The notes beneath the pieces were generated by a model. The model worked only from the letters and a program-made list of their open reading frames with translations, ran no database searches and was not told where the DNA came from. From Kocuria varians (GTDB lineage Bacteria; Actinomycetota; Actinomycetes; Actinomycetales; Micrococcaceae), in contig NZ_BJNW01000002.1 of NCBI RefSeq assembly GCF_006539885.1, forward strand, positions 1 through 64,000: DNA of 64,000 bases, read 5' to 3'. The position numbers and the translations under genes are program-made. Shown piece by piece: positions 62,579 to 64,000 of the stretch. Each line of letters begins with the position of its first letter. The stretch's first letter is position 1.

Positions 62579-62598
62579 TTGATACCACCTTGATACCA
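62579..62598 (+). promoter_or_regulatory. Operator-like direct repeats before the antitoxin
   Basis: TTGATACCA twice (62579-62587, 62590-62598), 11-bp apart, one helical turn; ribbon-helix-helix antitoxins commonly autoregulate through such sites. Confidence 0.55.
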
Positions 62599-62606
62599 TG
62601 GGCCGC

Positions 62607-62810
62607 ATGGCCATGACACTGCGACTGACAGAAGAGGACGAGCGCGTCCTCGCAGACCTCGCCCAGGCGGACGGCATCAGCCGTCAGGAGGCCACGATCC
62701 GAGCCATCCGGGAGGTGGCCGCCCGTCGCGGCCACGAGCGCCGTGTGAACGACTCGTCCGCCCGCGCCCGCGCGCGGTACGCCGACGTGCTGGACCGGCT
62801 CGGCCGGTGA
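62607..62810 (+). CDS. Ribbon-helix-helix antitoxin
   Basis: 67 aa. MAMTLRLTEEDERVLADLA and ATIRAIREVAARRG give a CopG/MetJ-like DNA-binding fold; the tail VNDSSARARARYADVLDRLGR is likely toxin-binding. ATG 62607 or 62598. GTG of the toxin overlaps its stop by 4 bp. Confidence 0.82.
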   Translation: MAMTLRLTEEDERVLADLAQADGISRQEATIRAIREVAARRGHERRVNDSSARARARYADVLDRLGR

Positions 62811-63169
62811 TCGAGTACCTCACCACGGAGGATCTCCTGGGGCTGGTCGAGGACCTCCGTGTCGGCCCGGTACGCGATCTGGGCCTGCTGGACGCCGCCG
62901 CCCATCGACCCACCACCGCGCTGTGGGGCCGCGAGGCGTACCCCTCGCTGGATGAGAAGGCCGCCGCGCTGCTGGAGTCAGTCGTTCGTCACCGCCCACT
63001 GGTTGACGGGAACAAGCGCCTCGGCTGGCTCGCCACGGTGGTGTTCCTCGACCTCAACGGGGTGTGGATCGAGGCCCCGGACGACGACGCCTACGACCTC
63101 GTGATCGCCGTGGCGAGCGGTCGGAGCACCCTCCAGCACAGCGCCGAGATGCTGGGACGCTGGCACTGA
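62807..63169 (+). CDS. doc: Doc-family (Fic-fold) toxin, altered catalytic motif
   Basis: 120 aa. Core motif RPLVDGNKRLGW fits the Doc-family signature HxxxDGNKR, but the expected catalytic His is Arg; a His sits one residue earlier (RHRPLVDG). Active Doc proteins phosphorylate EF-Tu, so activity here is doubtful. GTG 62807. Confidence 0.88.
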   Translation: MIEYLTTEDLLGLVEDLRVGPVRDLGLLDAAAHRPTTALWGREAYPSLDEKAAALLESVVRHRPLVDGNKRLGWLATVVFLDLNGVWIEAPDDDAYDLVIAVASGRSTLQHSAEMLGRWH

Positions 63170-63258
63170 CACCGGCCGCGTCACCCCCGAGGCCGCGGCC
63201 GGACGCACCGGGCACCGGAGTGCCCGGCCGGAAGGTCGGATCTGACAGGATGACCCCC

Positions 63259-63453
63259 ATGGCCCCTTTCAAGAACACGTCGCCCACGTACCAGGCGGGG
63301 AAGTTCTTCATCGGGATCGGTGCGGTGGTGGCGGTCCTCTTCTTCGTCCTCGATCCTCGGGCACGCATCGTGAGCCCCGGTCTCGCTCTGATCGAGATCG
63401 GGGTGGTGCTGCTCGTGATCGGGTGGTTCCGCCACCCCGGCCGCAGGCGATAG
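63259..63453 (+). CDS. Small two-helix membrane protein
   Basis: 64 aa. Two predicted helices (FFIGIGAVVAVLFFVLD; GLALIEIGVVLLVIGWF) and a basic tail. ATG 63259 has AGGA eight bases upstream (ATG 63250 is the alternative). No family recognised. Confidence 0.7.
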   Translation: MAPFKNTSPTYQAGKFFIGIGAVVAVLFFVLDPRARIVSPGLALIEIGVVLLVIGWFRHPGRRR

Positions 63454-63531
63454 CGCCTCCTACTGTGGACTGTTCACCCGCCCTGCTCGACACCCACCCT
63501 CGGAGCACCGACCACAACCCAGGAGGCCCCC

Positions 63532-64000
63532 GTGCCCGAAGGTGATTCCGTCTACCGCCAGTGCAAGATGCTGCGCGAGGCGCTGGAGGGTGCCGTGGTC
63601 GAGAGCTCGGACTTCCGGGTGCCCTCGCTCGCCACCTCGGACGTCTCGGGGCGGACCGTGGTGGCGGTGGTGCCGCGCGGCAAGCACATCCTCATCCGTC
63701 TCTCCGCCGCCCCCGACGCCGCACAGATGCGCTCCGGCGCCGAGCCCCTGACCCTGCACTCCCACCTGATGATGGACGGCACCTGGCGGGTCTTCGACAG
63801 GGCCCAGAACGACGACGCCGGGCGCCCCGGCGGACGACGGAGCAGCCGTCCCGGCGCGGGCCCCTACCGGCCGCGCGCCCGCCGCGGCGGCAGCGTGCGC
63901 TCCGCCGCGGAGGCCCGGACCCGGATCAGCGGGGACGCGGCCATCGGGCAGGGCTCGCACACGATCCGCGCGATCCTGCGCACGAAGGACGTGGAGGCGG
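63532..64000 (+). CDS. Nei/Fpg-type DNA glycosylase (5' part)
   Basis: 156 residues visible, running off the right edge. MPEGDSVYR: Pro2 and Glu3 are the catalytic residues, which fixes the GTG start at 63532 (AGGAGG upstream). GKHILIRL fits the conserved Lys. An Arg/Gly/Pro insertion (near 100-130) is unusual. Base-excision repair; family actinobacterial Nei-like. Confidence 0.88.
   Translation, partial: MPEGDSVYRQCKMLREALEGAVVESSDFRVPSLATSDVSGRTVVAVVPRGKHILIRLSAAPDAAQMRSGAEPLTLHSHLMMDGTWRVFDRAQNDDAGRPGGRRSSRPGAGPYRPRARRGGSVRSAAEARTRISGDAAIGQGSHTIRAILRTKDVEA

Noticed and set aside
1-64000. CRISPR arrays, insertion sequences, prophage or rRNA genes
   Set aside because: No regularly spaced repeats, transposase or integrase motifs or rRNA-like sequence were seen.

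Overview
This window is a stretch of very GC-rich chromosome, roughly 70% or more, from an actinobacterium. The evidence is near-universal G/C at third codon positions, many GTG starts, a HisC/branched-chain dehydrogenase cluster, GTP-type PEP carboxykinase, Lhr helicase, Tat-exported DyP peroxidase and zinc-free ribosomal protein variants (S14, L33, L28). Gene order and protein style fit Micrococcaceae, most likely Kocuria. That genus call is inference. I see no insertion sequence, prophage or CRISPR array; this is mostly core chromosome with a few small accessory patches.

Layout. 1-5951 (minus): a copper export/trafficking cluster made of a His-rich membrane protein, CopC, a PCu(A)C lipoprotein with a His/Met-rich tail, a Tat DyP peroxidase and a CopD-CtaG fusion that runs off the left edge. 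6127-7204 (minus): HU and the rpmB-rpmG-rpsN trio, preceded by a 583-bp gap with a good promoter and an orphan DtxR/IdeR-type iron box. 7788-14629: MalQ, a HAD phosphatase, a CitE-like lyase, a xi-class GST-like reductase, a membrane protein and a MarR regulator. 14630-14970 has no gene but encodes, on the minus strand, a probable small RNA with four successive hairpins, each exposing a C5-C6 run (6C-RNA-like). 14971-22932: LysR, acyl-CoA synthetase, a membrane protein, a three-gene signalling module (response regulator, kinase, degenerate kinase-like membrane protein) and a Tag glycosylase.

22999-28135 (minus): aminotransferase plus E1alpha, E1beta and E2 of a branched-chain 2-oxoacid dehydrogenase. 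28169-30714 (minus): a WXG100-like protein translationally coupled to a large alpha/beta hydrolase, a candidate type VII secretion pair. 30904-42513: PurB, GDPD, an EcsC-like protein, acylphosphatase, an SDR with a TetR regulator, ManA/ManB, Hmp with NsrR and a visible operator, and PckG. 42780-50607: tRNA-Arg, a secreted HNH/excalibur lipoprotein that seems to start at CTG, a SixA-like phosphatase, a winged-helix regulator with a crowded upstream region, Upp, a MacB-like ABC transporter, TadA and tRNA-Ser. 50815-64000: Lrp and LysE, thioesterase, ferredoxin, a 1003-aa FAD/Fe-S oxidoreductase, a DUF4232 lipoprotein, Lhr, a RHH/Doc toxin-antitoxin pair beside the remnant of a second doc gene, a small membrane protein and the start of a Nei/Fpg glycosylase.

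Functional links: copper delivery to exported enzymes or oxidases (1-5951); branched-chain amino acid breakdown (22999-28135); hexose-phosphate interconversion and gluconeogenesis (ManA, ManB, PckG); nitric-oxide defence controlled by NsrR (38783-40512). No single large undescribed system is obvious. The strongest leads are the four-hairpin C-loop RNA, the WXG/hydrolase pair, the three-gene signalling module and the doc region, where the intact copy lacks the usual catalytic histidine.
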